Of a DNA stretch of 64,000 bases, positions 63,764 through 64,000 are shown in pieces. The notes under the pieces are model-generated. The model did not search any database. It saw only the letters and a program-made list of their open reading frames with translations, and was not told where the DNA came from. The stretch's first letter is position 1. Each line of letters opens with the position of its first letter. A program made the position numbers and the translations under genes. The stretch comes from Ziziphus jujuba. Taxonomy: Eukaryota > Streptophyta > Magnoliopsida > Rosales > Rhamnaceae. The stretch is taken from NCBI RefSeq assembly GCF_031755915.1, contig NC_083388.1, positions 25,637,001-25,701,000 on the forward strand, read 5' to 3'.

Positions 63764-63908
63764 TCAAGAAAATTGATCTTCTACAAGGTTTACTTCATCT
63801 GTTGAAATCTGAATCCCCATCAGAGAAAGATCTTCAAGCAGTGTTTTCGCATCCTTGAAATGCAGGCCAATGATACCAAGTGCTATTGCAGCATTCACAT
63901 TTGTTTTG
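63764..63908 (-). CDS. Probable terminal exon of an unrecognised gene extending past the window end
   Basis: After a CACCAG acceptor at 63909-63910 the - strand reads KTNVNAAIALGIIGLHFKD, AKTLLEDLSLMGIQIS, and TDEVNLVEDQFS with a TGA at 63764-63766. It has good codon character in a poor AT-rich setting. An internal GTAAAC after GAT GAA could instead be a donor, which would link it to the exon-like pieces further down. I do not recognise the family. The rest of the gene would lie beyond 64000. Confidence 0.4.
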
Positions 63909-64000
63909 CTGGTGAAAAATCAATAATATTTTATGTTGGTAAAAAAAAACTTTGTTTGTGTGTTTTTGCATTTCACATATATTAGAAAATATATATATAT

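Overview
The window is nuclear DNA from a flowering plant. Its genes have many introns with GT-AG borders, the intergenic DNA is very AT-rich with long (TA)n and poly-T tracts, and there are nested LTR retrotransposons. The protein families (STP/HEX6-like sugar carrier, EIX-type receptor-like protein, P-class PPR, GRXS14-type glutaredoxin, OXA2/ALB3-like insertase) are those of land plants. The style suggests a eudicot, perhaps a woody rosid, but the species cannot be fixed from sequence alone.

Layout. 1-12.3 kb is a dense + strand block: the 3' part of a PELOTA ribosome-rescue factor, a complete four-exon hexose transporter, and a 14-exon Oxa1/YidC-family insertase with C-terminal TPRs. On the - strand at 13-16 kb is an intact leucine-rich-repeat receptor-like protein (RLP) gene. 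A decayed tandem paralogue of that RLP runs from 16.6 to 33.4 kb. It is split by a 13.7 kb dead Ty1/copia element (17261-30933) and by a degraded Ty3/gypsy fragment (31.3-32.8 kb). The copia element is itself interrupted by two solo LTRs of one large-LTR family in opposite orientations: one in the reverse transcriptase (22477-25398, perfect 5-bp target duplication) and one in the 3' LTR (27401 to about 30780). The order of events can be read directly: RLP duplication, copia insertion, then the solo-LTR elements.

33.4-37.1 kb is gene-poor. At 37.1-40.7 kb (+) is a nine-exon gene for a plant membrane protein I do not recognise. At 41.9-44.7 kb (-) is an R3H/SUZ RNA-binding protein gene, at 51.9-54.1 kb (-) a plastid monothiol CGFS glutaredoxin, and at 55.5-57.7 kb (-) a 707-residue PPR protein. 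The intervals are AT-rich with tandem and dispersed duplications. Two small signal-peptide-like ORFs at 47.9 and 49.5 kb may be remnants of a cysteine-rich secreted peptide family. From 57.7 kb to the end I see mostly AT-rich DNA, plus exon-like - strand fragments at 62-63.9 kb that I cannot assign.

The genes are ordinary independent plant loci and do not form a pathway. The notable structure is the RLP locus with its dated series of nested insertions, and the repeated occurrence of 40-55 bp tandem duplications, one of which copies a splice donor. I found no convincing undescribed biological system.
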